Shown: one piece after another, positions 1 through 6,853 of the stretch
Numbering within the stretch: position 1 is the first letter of the stretch
Layout: each line of letters opens with the position of its first letter
From: an uncultured Clostridium sp.
GTDB lineage: Bacteria; Bacillota; Clostridia; Christensenellales; CAG-138
Length of the DNA: 15,573 nucleotides
Direction: 5' to 3'
Assembly (NCBI GenBank): GCA_900542285.1
Contig: UQNF01000040.1
Coordinates: 1 to 15,573 of the forward strand
Position numbers and translations under genes: made by a program
The notes under the pieces: model-generated
Told to the model about the DNA's origin: nothing
The model's input: the letters and a program-made list of their open reading frames with translations, nothing else
The model's database searches: none

Positions 1-53
1 CTTGACTGCTCTCTTGAGAGGAAATGTGTCACCTATGCTTGACGCTTCAACAA
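1..53. repeat. Left copy of a 53-bp inverted terminal repeat
   Basis: The first 53 bases are the exact reverse complement of 15519-15571, and the match stops abruptly at base 54. The repeat contains a short hairpin (CTCTC-TT-GAGAG) and the words TGTCA and TTGAC. Read outward from the unique DNA it begins TGTTGAAGCGTCAAGC. A repeat of this kind at both sequence ends most likely marks a dispersed element, such as an insertion-sequence end, where assembly stopped. No transposase is visible, so the family is not established. Confidence 0.85.
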
Positions 54-81
54 GCTCAATGAAAATATAATTCAAAAATGC

Positions 82-110
82 TTGCAGTATCTAAGGAATA
101 ATAGTACAAT
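82..110 (+). promoter_or_regulatory. Putative sigma-70-type promoter of ptb-buk
   Basis: A TTGCAG -35 element (82-87) is followed after 17 bases by TACAAT (105-110), one mismatch from the -10 consensus. Transcription would start near 117, leaving a leader of about 55 bases with a weak 5-bp stem (120-124 with 136-140). The rest of 54-172 holds no gene. The -35 element matches the consensus only in its first three bases, so this is a moderate call. Confidence 0.45.
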
Positions 111-172
111 AAGGTTTAAGGTTATGGTGAAAGCCTAACCGCTTCAGCTATATTTGTTTTGGAGGAATTATC

Positions 173-1081
173 ATGGCAATCAAGTCTTTTGACGAACTGA
201 TCTCAAAGGTTAAGTCCGGCAGGAAATCCACCGTTGCGCTCGTATGTGCAAACGATGAGCACGCTCTTGAAGCGGTCATTCATGCTTCCGATATCGTCAA
301 TGCCATTCTCGTTGTTGAGAAGGATAAGGTTGAGGATCTCAACAGCATTCTCGCTTCGCTCGGCAAGGATCCGGCTTCTTTTGAAATCGAAGTCGTTCCC
401 GAGGGAATGCACCCCAGTGTCTGTGCTGCAAAGCTTATCCACGAAGGCAGAGCCGACTTCCTTATGAAGGGCAAGATCATGACCGGAAACCTTTTGAAGG
501 GCGTGCTTGCTCCCGAAGCAGAGCTGCGCACCGGTTCACTCATGAGCCATGTTATGCTCTTTGAAGTTCCCGGCTATCACAAGCTCCTCGGTGTTACCGA
601 TGGCGGTATGTGCACCTATCCCGACCTTGAGAAAAAGATTGGCATTGTCAAGAACGCAGTGCAGTTTTTCCACAAGATCGGCGTTGAGAAGCCCAATGTC
701 GCCGCACTTTGCGCCATTGAAACCGTCAATCCCAAGATGCAGGAAACCGTTGACGGCGCAGAACTCAAGAGGATGAGCCTTGAAGGCGAACTCGGCGAGT
801 GCTATGTCGAAGGCCCCATAAGCTATGACCTCGCAATGGTTCCCGAGCTTTCCAAGGTCAAGGGCTACACCGCTTGCCCCTGCTGCGGAGACTTTGATAT
901 CCTGCTGGTTCCCGAAATCGTTGTCGGTAATGTCCTCGGCAAGTGCCTGACCTACACCGCAGGCGGCCGCATGGCAGGCCTCATCATGGGCTGCAAGGTA
1001 CCCATCGTACTCACTAGCCGCGGCTCCAGCGCAGAAGAGAAGTATTACAGCCTTGCAATGGGCGCAGGCTTTGTAGGCTGA
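173..1081 (+). CDS. ptb: Phosphate butyryltransferase (Ptb)
   Basis: This enzyme exchanges the CoA of butyryl-CoA for phosphate, giving butyryl phosphate in the cytoplasm, the penultimate step of butyrate formation by the kinase route. The 302 residues match the phosphate acetyl/butyryl transferase family in length. Family-typical stretches are visible: DFLMKGKIMTGNLL at 95-108, VTDGGM at 141-146, EGPISYDLA at 213-221, VPEIVVGN at 246-253 and the C-terminal SRGSSAEEKYYSLA at 282-295. The ATG at 173 follows a clear GGAGG about six bases upstream. A butyrate kinase begins 12 bases after the stop, and this pairing separates Ptb from phosphate acetyltransferase, which would sit beside ackA. Preference for longer or branched acyl-CoA cannot be excluded from sequence. 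Confidence 0.93.
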   Translation: MAIKSFDELISKVKSGRKSTVALVCANDEHALEAVIHASDIVNAILVVEKDKVEDLNSILASLGKDPASFEIEVVPEGMHPSVCAAKLIHEGRADFLMKGKIMTGNLLKGVLAPEAELRTGSLMSHVMLFEVPGYHKLLGVTDGGMCTYPDLEKKIGIVKNAVQFFHKIGVEKPNVAALCAIETVNPKMQETVDGAELKRMSLEGELGECYVEGPISYDLAMVPELSKVKGYTACPCCGDFDILLVPEIVVGNVLGKCLTYTAGGRMAGLIMGCKVPIVLTSRGSSAEEKYYSLAMGAGFVG

Positions 1082-1093
1082 TAAGGTGTATCT

Positions 1094-2161
1094 ATGGAAA
1101 GAATCCTCGTAATCAACCCCGGATCCACTTCTACAAAGATCGCTGTTTTCGATGATGCTGAGAAGGTCTTGGCTACAACCATAAGGCATTCACCCGATGA
1201 GCTCAAGCATTACACTTGGGTTATGGATCAGTTTGAATACCGTATGGAGCATATCAATAAGACCCTTGAGGAAAAGGGCATCGATAAGTCCACCCTCACC
1301 TGTGTTATGGCTCGCGGAGGGCTTTTGCCCCCCGTTCCGTCCGGTGCATTTATAGTCAATCAGGATATGATCGACTATTTCTACGCAACGAAGGTCAATG
1401 TTCATATCTCCAACCTTGCCTGTGTGCTTGCTGACGCTATCGCTCGCCCTCTCGGCATACCCGCAATGGTCTATGACCCCGTTGCGGTAGACGAGCTGAT
1501 CCCTGTCGCAAGGATCACCGGCATGCCCGACGTCCCCAAGGTCAGCCGCGGACATGTTCTCAACAGCCGCGCCATGGCAAGGAAATGCGCAGAGGAAATG
1601 GGTATTCCCTTTGAAAGCAGCACATTTATCGTCGATCATATCGGCGGAGGCTGTTCAACATGGCTTATCAGGGACGGCAAGTGCATCGACTGTTACAGCG
1701 ATGACGATGCAGGATTTGCGCCCGAACGCTGCGGCAGGATCCAGGCGATGGAGCTTGCAATGCTTTGCTACAGCGGCAAGTATACCAAGGAGGAGATGAG
1801 CCGTTATATTCGCGGCAAGTCTGGCTTTGCTGCGCTGCTGGATACAAGCGACGCTTTCGAGATCGAGAAAAGGTTTGACAGCGGCGATGAAAGGACAAGG
1901 CTTGTTTGCGAGGCAATGGCACTTGGTCATGCTAAGGGTATTGCAGACCTCGCAAGCGTTGTCAGCGGAAAGGTGGATCAGATAATCATCACCGGCGGTT
2001 TGGCAAACTTCAAGGGCCTGATGCAGCTCATTAGGGAACATGTCGAGTGGGTCGCTCCCATGCGCGTCATGCCAGGCGAATTCGAAATGGAGGCTCTTGC
2101 TCTCGGCGGACTCCGTGTGCTGCGCGGAGAGGAAGAAGCTCACGAGTTCCATCTGAGCTAA
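1094..2161 (+). CDS. buk: Butyrate kinase (Buk)
   Basis: Butyrate kinase transfers the phosphate of butyryl phosphate to ADP, releasing butyrate and making ATP. The 355-residue protein is a member of the ASKHA superfamily acetate/butyrate kinases. It has the N-terminal phosphate loop NPGSTSTK at 8-15, ARGGLL at 73-78, the HIGGGCS adenosine/phosphate motif at 182-188 and a C-terminal ITGGLAN. Length and the INPGSTSTK opening fit Buk better than acetate kinase, which is longer. It starts 12 bases after ptb with only a weak AAGG-type ribosome site, so the two are surely co-transcribed and probably coupled. A branched-chain or isobutyrate kinase role is the main alternative. Confidence 0.94.
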   Translation: MERILVINPGSTSTKIAVFDDAEKVLATTIRHSPDELKHYTWVMDQFEYRMEHINKTLEEKGIDKSTLTCVMARGGLLPPVPSGAFIVNQDMIDYFYATKVNVHISNLACVLADAIARPLGIPAMVYDPVAVDELIPVARITGMPDVPKVSRGHVLNSRAMARKCAEEMGIPFESSTFIVDHIGGGCSTWLIRDGKCIDCYSDDDAGFAPERCGRIQAMELAMLCYSGKYTKEEMSRYIRGKSGFAALLDTSDAFEIEKRFDSGDERTRLVCEAMALGHAKGIADLASVVSGKVDQIIITGGLANFKGLMQLIREHVEWVAPMRVMPGEFEMEALALGGLRVLRGEEEAHEFHLS

Positions 2162-2176
2162 GCCAAAGCATATTCT

Positions 2177-2228
2177 TTCAGTTTTATTCACAAGCTAACT
2201 GAAGCATAACGTTTTCACGGTATGCTTC
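2177..2228 (+). promoter_or_regulatory. Two overlapping, mutually exclusive hairpins between buk and the thioredoxin gene
   Basis: One stem pairs TTCAGTT (2177-2183) with AACTGAA (2197-2203). The other pairs GAAGCATA (2201-2208) with TATGCTTC (2221-2228) around an inner CGT-TTTC-ACG stem. They share bases 2201-2203, so both cannot form fully at once. No T-run follows the second stem, which argues against a plain intrinsic terminator. It sits 13 bases before the thioredoxin ribosome site. An RNA processing site or a switch between buk and trx expression is possible, but this is inference. Confidence 0.4.
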
Positions 2229-2253
2229 ATAAACCTATTATTTGGAGGAAAAT

Positions 2254-2559
2254 ATGGAAATTGAACTCAGCCTTGACAATTTCGATACCGAAATCGCAAA
2301 GGACACCCCTATACTCGTGGATTTCTTTGCCAACTGGTGCGGACCGTGCAAGATGCTTGCAGGCACCATCGAGCGGCTTGCAAAGGAAAGCGATGGCAGC
2401 TACCGCGTCGGCAAGGTTAATGTTGATGATCAGCCTGAGCTTGCCGCAAGGTACAATGTCATGAACATTCCTACGCTCATCGTGTTCAAAAACGGCGAAG
2501 CCGTCAACAAGAATGTCGGTGTTATTCCCAAGGGAAAGATACTCGAAATGCTGAAATAA
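2254..2559 (+). CDS. Thioredoxin
   Basis: A 101-residue thioredoxin-fold disulfide reductase, cytoplasmic with no signal peptide. The active site is FANWCGPCK with the redox cysteines at 29 and 32, and the cis-proline motif is NIPT with Pro73. Length is typical of thioredoxin. I chose the ATG at 2254 because GGAGG lies five bases upstream; the in-frame TTG at 2242 starts next to that same GGAGG and has none of its own. It follows buk by 92 bases on the same strand, perhaps as a third gene of that transcript, and ends at a strong terminator. Thioredoxin reductase is encoded elsewhere in this window (6854-7780), so the two could work together. A specific trxA symbol is not assigned because several thioredoxins are common in such genomes. 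Confidence 0.9.
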   Translation: MEIELSLDNFDTEIAKDTPILVDFFANWCGPCKMLAGTIERLAKESDGSYRVGKVNVDDQPELAARYNVMNIPTLIVFKNGEAVNKNVGVIPKGKILEMLK

Positions 2560-2575
2560 TCTGCTATCAAAAATG

Positions 2576-2607
2576 AACTGACTGCCGCAGCTTTGCGGCA
2601 GTCAGTT
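2576..2607. terminator. Bidirectional intrinsic terminator between trx and tatD
   Basis: A perfect 14-bp stem (2576-2589 with 2594-2607) closes a four-base GCTT loop. The plus-strand side is followed by TTC; the minus-strand side by TTCATTTTTG. It lies between convergent genes (thioredoxin stop at 2559, tatD stop at 2610) and can stop transcription from both. Confidence 0.88.
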
Positions 2608-2609
2608 TT

Positions 2610-3377
2610 CTATTCAATGCCAAATGCTTTGCACGCATTCCTATATGTGATATCTGCAGCTTCAGAAATATACATACCTCTTATCTCTGCAATTTTTTCA
2701 CAAGTAAGACCTATATAGCTTGGATCATTGCGCTCTCCCCTGTGCGGAACCGGGGTCATATACGGGCAATCAGTCTCAAGAAGTATGCTTTCCAACGGTA
2801 TTGACCTTATTACCTCAATGGGCTTCTTAGCATTCTTAAAGGTTACTGCACCTCCAAAGCTGAAGCTCAGGCCCAAATCCAGGCATTCATACGCAGTTTC
2901 AACGCTGCCGGAGAAGCAATGCATGATGCCATGAAGTCCATCCTTATGCTCACGCAGGATCTCCATGCAATCTCCGAACGCTTCGCGAATGTGGAGCACC
3001 ACCGGATAGCCCAACTGCTTGGCAAGCTCCAACTGTTCAACAAACCATTTCTTCTGATCCTCTCTTGGGGACAGGTCATAGTGATAGTCAAGGCCTATCT
3101 CTCCAAGCGCCAGCATTTTTTCATGCCCGAGAGACTCTGCGATCCTATCCATCAATGAATTGTTCATATACTTCACATCATGAGGATGCATACCAACCGT
3201 TCCGTAAATGAATGGATACCTATCGATCAGCTCTATCGTTCTGCCGACCGTTCTGACATCGCAGGCGACATCAACTATCCTTGCAATTCCAGTCTCGGGC
3301 AGCTTGGGTATCAGCTCATGACGGTCTGCATCGAATGCATCATCGGAGAGATGCGCGTGAGTATCGAAAAGCCTCAT
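2610..3377 (-). CDS. tatD: TatD family metal-dependent hydrolase (putative DNase)
   Basis: A 255-residue amidohydrolase-superfamily TIM-barrel protein; characterised TatD members are metal-dependent deoxyribonucleases. All the usual metal ligands are visible: DTHAHL (His7, His9), GEIGLDYHYD (Glu93), LHIREA (His129), HCFSG (His153) and LLETDCPYM (Asp203), followed by the family signature PVPHRGERNDP. The ATG overlaps the TAA of the upstream phosphohexose mutase gene by one base (TAATG), and an AGGAGG inside the end of that gene serves as ribosome site, so translation is coupled. It is the last gene of the mreB cluster and ends at the bidirectional terminator. The physiological substrate is not known from sequence, and no methionyl-tRNA synthetase gene, a frequent neighbour, is present. 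Confidence 0.93.
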   Translation of the reverse strand: MRLFDTHAHLSDDAFDADRHELIPKLPETGIARIVDVACDVRTVGRTIELIDRYPFIYGTVGMHPHDVKYMNNSLMDRIAESLGHEKMLALGEIGLDYHYDLSPREDQKKWFVEQLELAKQLGYPVVLHIREAFGDCMEILREHKDGLHGIMHCFSGSVETAYECLDLGLSFSFGGAVTFKNAKKPIEVIRSIPLESILLETDCPYMTPVPHRGERNDPSYIGLTCEKIAEIRGMYISEAADITYRNACKAFGIE

Positions 3378-4903
3378 TAATTCAGCCTCCTGAGCGGTTC
3401 CGTATCGAGCTTGTCAAATTCCGCTATTGAGTCGAACAAGGCTCCGGCCAGCAGCTTCAAACCACCTTCGCTGTTGCTTTCAAGGTTGCAAGGCATGATT
3501 GGGTCATGGAGGCTTCTCCTGATAAGAAACCAGCCATCGCCATGTGCGGTATCCGCATTTACACGCACGCCTTCGTAGTTGGGCTGTACGCTTGTAAATC
3601 CTTCGCGGTCAGCAAAGTATTCGTTGACATGCTCGAGCACACTTGCGGTGTAGTCGGCGGTATCGTCAAGCAGCACATTCAGCCTTGCCTCTGCGCTTTC
3701 GCATGGTTCATGCAGATCCGCTATCAACGATTCGAGTTCTCTTCCGCTGCGGCGTGCACGAACAAGCTCTATCAAAAGCTTAACCACTATGTAAGCGCCG
3801 TCGTCAAGGAAATAGTTCTCCTCCAGTGCGCCGTGACCGCTGGTTTCCATTGCGATGATTGCAGGCTCACCCAAGCTCATTTGGCGCTTTGCCTCGTTGA
3901 TAACGTTGCGATATCCGCGTTTGAATCTATGATGACGGCAGCCGAGGGATGTAATGAAATCCGTCAGCCCGGTTGAAGTTATCGAGTCAGTCACAACAGT
4001 GATGCTTCCGTACTTGCTGTAAAGTATTGCGCTCATCATCGCGATAAGCCTATTGCGATCCAGCGCAATAGTGCCGCCATCCTTGGGCAGCACCGCGCCC
4101 GCGCGGTCAACGTCCGTATCAAAGATAATGCCAAAATCCGCTCCGCTCATTCGAACCGCTTCACAAATGCTCTCCATTGCTTCGGCGTTTTCCGGGTTTG
4201 GCTGATGGTTGGGGAAATTGCCATCGGGCTCTAAGAACCTACTTCCGGTTATGTCAGCTCCAAGCGGAAGCAGCAGCCTTTCTGCAAAGAAGCCCCCTGC
4301 CCCATTGCCTGCATCGACGACTATTTTGAAGCCTTCAAAGGGCTTATCATCGGGTTTGCAGTCCAGCTCATCAAGGATCTTCCTCTTGAGCCCTTCGATA
4401 TATGGGGTCATGATATCGACAACGCCGGAAATGCCCTGTTTAGAGACTGACGGAAGATCGCCTGATCCTGCCAGGTTTAGAATTTCTGCGATGTCAGCCT
4501 TTTCCAAACCTCCTTCTGCAATAAAGAACTTCATTCCGTTGCGTTCCATCGGAAGGTGGCTTGCGGTCACCATTATGCCTGCATCAAAGCTAAGCTCGTT
4601 AACGCAGCACATGAACATCGCCGGGGTGCTCGCCATGCCTCCATCAAAAGCGTCAGCGCCCACTGCCGTTATGCCGGAGATGAGCCATTCGGTCAGCTGC
4701 AGTCCGGAAAGTCTGGAATCTCTGCCGATAGCTATTCTTAATTCGTTAATGGACTTGTCGAGCTTTTTGGCTGCCCAAAGTGCAAATGCCGCCCCAATGC
4801 GAGTTGAGCTTTCCTCGTTAAGGTTCACTTCTTTACCGCCTGCGACTGCTATTGCAACGCCGCGAATATCGCTGCCGTTTTGAAGTTTTTTATAGTCTAT
4901 CAT
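3377..4903 (-). CDS. Phosphohexose mutase (phosphoglucomutase/phosphomannomutase family)
   Basis: A 508-residue alpha-D-phosphohexomutase that moves phosphate between C1 and C6 of a hexose phosphate, feeding sugar-nucleotide synthesis. Landmarks in order: GRDSR at 60-64, the phosphoserine loop TASHLP with Ser115, the magnesium site DTDVDR (Asp262, 264, 266), the sugar-recognition loop METSGH at 352-357, and the C-terminal phosphate loop with RRSLHDP and ESNSEGG near 462-481. I chose the ATG at 4903, four bases after GGAGG; an upstream in-frame TTG at 4918 lies before that site. The METSGH loop departs from the common GEMSGH, so glucose versus mannose preference is open. It lies 66 bases behind mreB and overlaps tatD, suggesting a tie to envelope precursor supply. 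Confidence 0.88.
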   Translation of the reverse strand: MIDYKKLQNGSDIRGVAIAVAGGKEVNLNEESSTRIGAAFALWAAKKLDKSINELRIAIGRDSRLSGLQLTEWLISGITAVGADAFDGGMASTPAMFMCCVNELSFDAGIMVTASHLPMERNGMKFFIAEGGLEKADIAEILNLAGSGDLPSVSKQGISGVVDIMTPYIEGLKRKILDELDCKPDDKPFEGFKIVVDAGNGAGGFFAERLLLPLGADITGSRFLEPDGNFPNHQPNPENAEAMESICEAVRMSGADFGIIFDTDVDRAGAVLPKDGGTIALDRNRLIAMMSAILYSKYGSITVVTDSITSTGLTDFITSLGCRHHRFKRGYRNVINEAKRQMSLGEPAIIAMETSGHGALEENYFLDDGAYIVVKLLIELVRARRSGRELESLIADLHEPCESAEARLNVLLDDTADYTASVLEHVNEYFADREGFTSVQPNYEGVRVNADTAHGDGWFLIRRSLHDPIMPCNLESNSEGGLKLLAGALFDSIAEFDKLDTEPLRRLN

Positions 4904-4920
4904 ATTGCCTCCATGCAAAT

Positions 4921-4941
4921 AGGGCGGAATAGTACCGCCCT
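4921..4941 (-). terminator. GC-rich hairpin between mreB and the phosphohexose mutase gene
   Basis: AGGGCGG and CCGCCCT form a 7-bp stem around a seven-base loop. In the minus direction it is followed by TATTTG, a poor U-tract, and then at once by the mutase ribosome site (4908-4912). It may be a partial terminator or an RNA-stability element that lowers expression of the mutase and tatD relative to mreB. Confidence 0.4.
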
Positions 4942-4969
4942 TCCTGTGCTTATTGTAAATGGGAGCTTA

Positions 4970-6013
4970 TCAGTTCTCTTCAAAGTAATCGCCACGGCGA
5001 TAATCATACAGTGCGCTAACCATACCCTTGTCAATATCGTCAAGCGCCTTACCCGTGCCAACCGCAACACATGAAACCGGGTCCTCTGCAACATAGCAGG
5101 GAACCTTTGTATGCTCCGTTACGAACTTATCCATACCGTAGAGCAGTGCGCCGCCGCCTGTCAGACATATGCCGTTCTCTGCAATATCGCTTGCGAGTTC
5201 CGGCGGAGTCTTTTCAAACAGGGTACGGATGGTCTCAATTATATGCTGAAGGGGTTCCTCAAGCGCATCGATCATTTCGTTTGACCCTACGGTCACAGTC
5301 TGAGGAAGTCCGGAGATGAGGTTCCTGCCCTTTACACCAATGAACAGCTGCTCGGTGCGGGGGTATGCGGAGCCGATACGGATCTTCATATCCTCAGCGG
5401 TACGTTCACCGATGAGCAGGTTGTGCTTCTTGCGCATATAACGTACAATTGAATCATCAAATTTATCGCCTGCGACCTTTATCGATTCGCTGAGGACGGA
5501 GTTGTCAAGAGAGATGACAGCTACATCGGTAGTACCTCCGCCAATGTCAACAACCATGTTGCCGCGAGGCTGCGAAATATCAATGCCTGCGCCGATTGCA
5601 GCTGCAATGGGTTCTTCGATAAGATAGGTATGGCGTGAGCCTGCTTCCTCGGTAGCTTCAATTACAGAGCGTTTCTCAACTTCGGTAACGCCGGATGGCA
5701 CGCAAACGACTACGCGCGGCTTGAAGAATAGCTTGGTTCCGACAACCTTTTTGATGAAGTGCCTAAGCAGCCTTTCGGTAATATCAAAATTGCTTATAAC
5801 GCCGTCACGGAGTGGGCGTATGGCAACGATCTTTCCGGGAGTCCTTCCGAGCATACGGCGAGCTTCTTCGCCGATAGCGATGATCCTGCCGGAACGCTTT
5901 TCAACGGCAACGACTGCCGGTTCGCGCAGGACGATGCCCTTATTCTTCACATAGACAAGCACACTCGATGTACCGAGATCGATACCGATATCGTTGTATT
6001 CAAACAGACCCAT
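4970..6013 (-). CDS. mreB: MreB/Mbl-type rod shape-determining actin homologue
   Basis: A 347-residue bacterial actin that forms membrane-associated filaments guiding side-wall peptidoglycan synthesis. The actin-type nucleotide-binding motifs are intact: GIDLGTSS at 10-17 (phosphate 1), IEEPIAAAIG at 132-141, VDIGGGTTDVAV at 155-166 (phosphate 2) and LTGGGALL at 284-291 (adenosine). Length fits MreB. The ATG at 6013 is preceded by AAAGGAA about ten bases upstream. No mreC or mreD follows; the next genes are a phosphohexose mutase and tatD, so this is a stand-alone copy as often seen for Mbl or MreBH paralogues. Which paralogue it is cannot be settled here. It has its own promoter (6134-6163) and a leader of about 115 bases with a hairpin. 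Confidence 0.92.
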   Translation of the reverse strand: MGLFEYNDIGIDLGTSSVLVYVKNKGIVLREPAVVAVEKRSGRIIAIGEEARRMLGRTPGKIVAIRPLRDGVISNFDITERLLRHFIKKVVGTKLFFKPRVVVCVPSGVTEVEKRSVIEATEEAGSRHTYLIEEPIAAAIGAGIDISQPRGNMVVDIGGGTTDVAVISLDNSVLSESIKVAGDKFDDSIVRYMRKKHNLLIGERTAEDMKIRIGSAYPRTEQLFIGVKGRNLISGLPQTVTVGSNEMIDALEEPLQHIIETIRTLFEKTPPELASDIAENGICLTGGGALLYGMDKFVTEHTKVPCYVAEDPVSCVAVGTGKALDDIDKGMVSALYDYRRGDYFEEN

Positions 6014-6065
6014 TATAAAATTTTCCTTTCACTATGATCGAGAGCAAACCTGTTCGCCCCCAAAA

Positions 6066-6080
6066 CTCGGGAGACCCGAG
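6066..6080 (-). promoter_or_regulatory. Leader hairpin upstream of mreB
   Basis: CTCGGG and CCCGAG form a 6-bp stem with a three-base loop; on the minus strand four T residues follow, then GGGGG. It lies in the mreB leader, about 50 bases before the start codon. It resembles a weak attenuator but the U-tract is short. A 10-bp palindrome GCAAGCTTGC (6110-6119) lies just downstream of the predicted transcription start. Confidence 0.35.
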
Positions 6081-6133
6081 AGAATATTTACTAAACCAAG
6101 GTAATACAAGCAAGCTTGCAGAACCCTACTTCT

Positions 6134-6163
6134 ATTTTAACATTATTTTGTGGCGATTTACAA
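6134..6163 (-). promoter_or_regulatory. Putative promoter of mreB
   Basis: On the minus strand TTGTAA (6158-6163) and TAAAAT (6134-6139) are 18 bases apart, giving a start near 6127. An A/T-tract-rich stretch at 6171-6203 lies immediately upstream and could act as an UP element. Confidence 0.5.
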
Positions 6164-6274
6164 TAGCTATTTTTCAAAAAAACGCAAAAAAAAGAAAATA
6201 ATTTCAAATACCTGTGAAAAAAGACGAGCGGACGCTATATACTTAACTGACACCGCCTCGAAAGGAGACATAAT

Positions 6275-6472
6275 ATGGTAATCGGATTTCGGCCGTGCCA
6301 ACGAAAAGCCAGATTGAGACGCAAGCATTTTCCGGAAAGGATCACACGTTTTTGCATCTGCGTGTTCGGAGCGCTGGTGATAATTGGGCTGCTGTTTCTA
6401 TGTCCGCAGTGGCTGTTGGTTCTCATGATAGCTATTCTTGCAGTTGTGATCTTCCTGCTTGTGAAGGGATAA
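6275..6472 (+). CDS. Small two-helix membrane protein of unknown function
   Basis: A 65-residue protein I do not recognise. The first 25 residues are strongly basic (Arg and Lys at 6, 10, 11, 13, 15, 16, 17, 22 and 25). The remainder is hydrophobic and fits two closely spaced membrane helices, about 26-43 and 45-63, separated by CPQW, ending in VKG. The ribosome site AAGGAGA lies six bases before the ATG, which strongly supports translation. It is transcribed divergently from mreB, with its 5' end only about 260 bases from the mreB start; a TATACT (6238-6243) is a possible -10 but the matching -35 is poor. It converges with the cysteine-rich gene downstream. The basic face suggests a cytoplasmic N-terminus near lipid or nucleic acid, which is inference. 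Confidence 0.72.
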   Translation: MVIGFRPCQRKARLRRKHFPERITRFCICVFGALVIIGLLFLCPQWLLVLMIAILAVVIFLLVKG

Positions 6473-6484
6473 CGCCTTTTATAC

Positions 6485-6511
6485 AAAAAACGGAGCGCTG
6501 CGCACTCCGTT
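6485..6511 (-). terminator. Intrinsic terminator of the nrdD-trxB operon
   Basis: On the minus strand AACGGAG (6511-6505) pairs with CTCCGTT (6495-6489), and the stem runs into six T residues (6490-6485). It starts 15 bases after the stop of the cysteine-rich gene. On the plus strand there is no useful U-tract, so it serves the minus-strand operon mainly. Confidence 0.85.
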
Positions 6512-6525
6512 AGTTCCGTGTTCGG

Positions 6526-6852
6526 TCATTTCTGCAGCCTCTTCCTTGCAAGCTCCATGATCTCCGGGTATTTGCTTATGATATAGGCGTAGCCTTTTTC
6601 ATAATGAGGAATTGTGCAGTTTGAGCAGTCCTTTATGCCGCCATCGACGTATTTGAAAGCTCCTCCGCATTTATCGCCCAGCGCATACAGTGGGCAATAG
6701 CAGAATAGGCAGTTGAAGAAGCCGTTTTCAGGAAGCTTATGACAGGGAAAATACTCGCATTCACTGTTACAGTAATACGCAAAATGCGGCTGTCCGTGCG
6801 TATCATTCGAAGCACTGCGGTCAACTTGTTTCATTTCTCCAATTTCGTTCAT
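6526..6852 (-). CDS. Cysteine-rich small-domain protein, probable metal binding
   Basis: A 108-residue protein with nine cysteines at 28, 32, 37, 48, 51, 53, 62, 76 and 79, plus His38 and His83. The core NSECEYFPCHK followed by FNCLFCYCPLYALGDKCGG matches what I know as the cysteine-rich small domain family (Pfam PF04071), whose members are thought to bind a metal but have no firm function. The C-terminal third is helical with KYPEIMELARKRLQK. The ATG at 6852 lies one base after the trxB stop, with GGGAGA inside the end of trxB as ribosome site, so it is the third gene of the nrdD-trxB operon. The first 20 residues are polar and probably flexible. Some relatives occur near cobalamin genes; none is present here, so a redox or metal-handling link to TrxB or NrdD is only inferred. 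Confidence 0.85.
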   Translation of the reverse strand: MNEIGEMKQVDRSASNDTHGQPHFAYYCNSECEYFPCHKLPENGFFNCLFCYCPLYALGDKCGGAFKYVDGGIKDCSNCTIPHYEKGYAYIISKYPEIMELARKRLQK

Positions 6853-6853
6853 A

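Noticed and set aside
536..1189. 217-codon open frame on the minus strand across the ptb-buk junction
   Set aside because: It overlaps two certain genes on the opposite strand and has no ribosome site or recognisable domain.
2242..2253. Upstream TTG start for the thioredoxin
   Set aside because: It sits at the GGAGG that serves the ATG at 2254 and has no ribosome site of its own; the ATG start gives a normal thioredoxin length.
3506..3976. 156-codon open frame on the plus strand inside the phosphohexose mutase gene
   Set aside because: It is antisense to conserved mutase sequence and has no family resemblance; it is a shadow frame.
4904..4918. Upstream TTG start for the phosphohexose mutase
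   Set aside because: The extra codons encode the ribosome site itself; the ATG at 4903 is correctly spaced from GGAGG.
6066..6119. Riboswitch or T-box in the mreB leader
   Set aside because: Only a 6-bp hairpin and a 10-bp palindrome are present, without the conserved elements of any riboswitch class I know.
6213..6243. Sporulation sigma-factor promoter before the small membrane protein gene
   Set aside because: The TGAAAA and TATATACTTA words match such consensus sequences too loosely to support a call.
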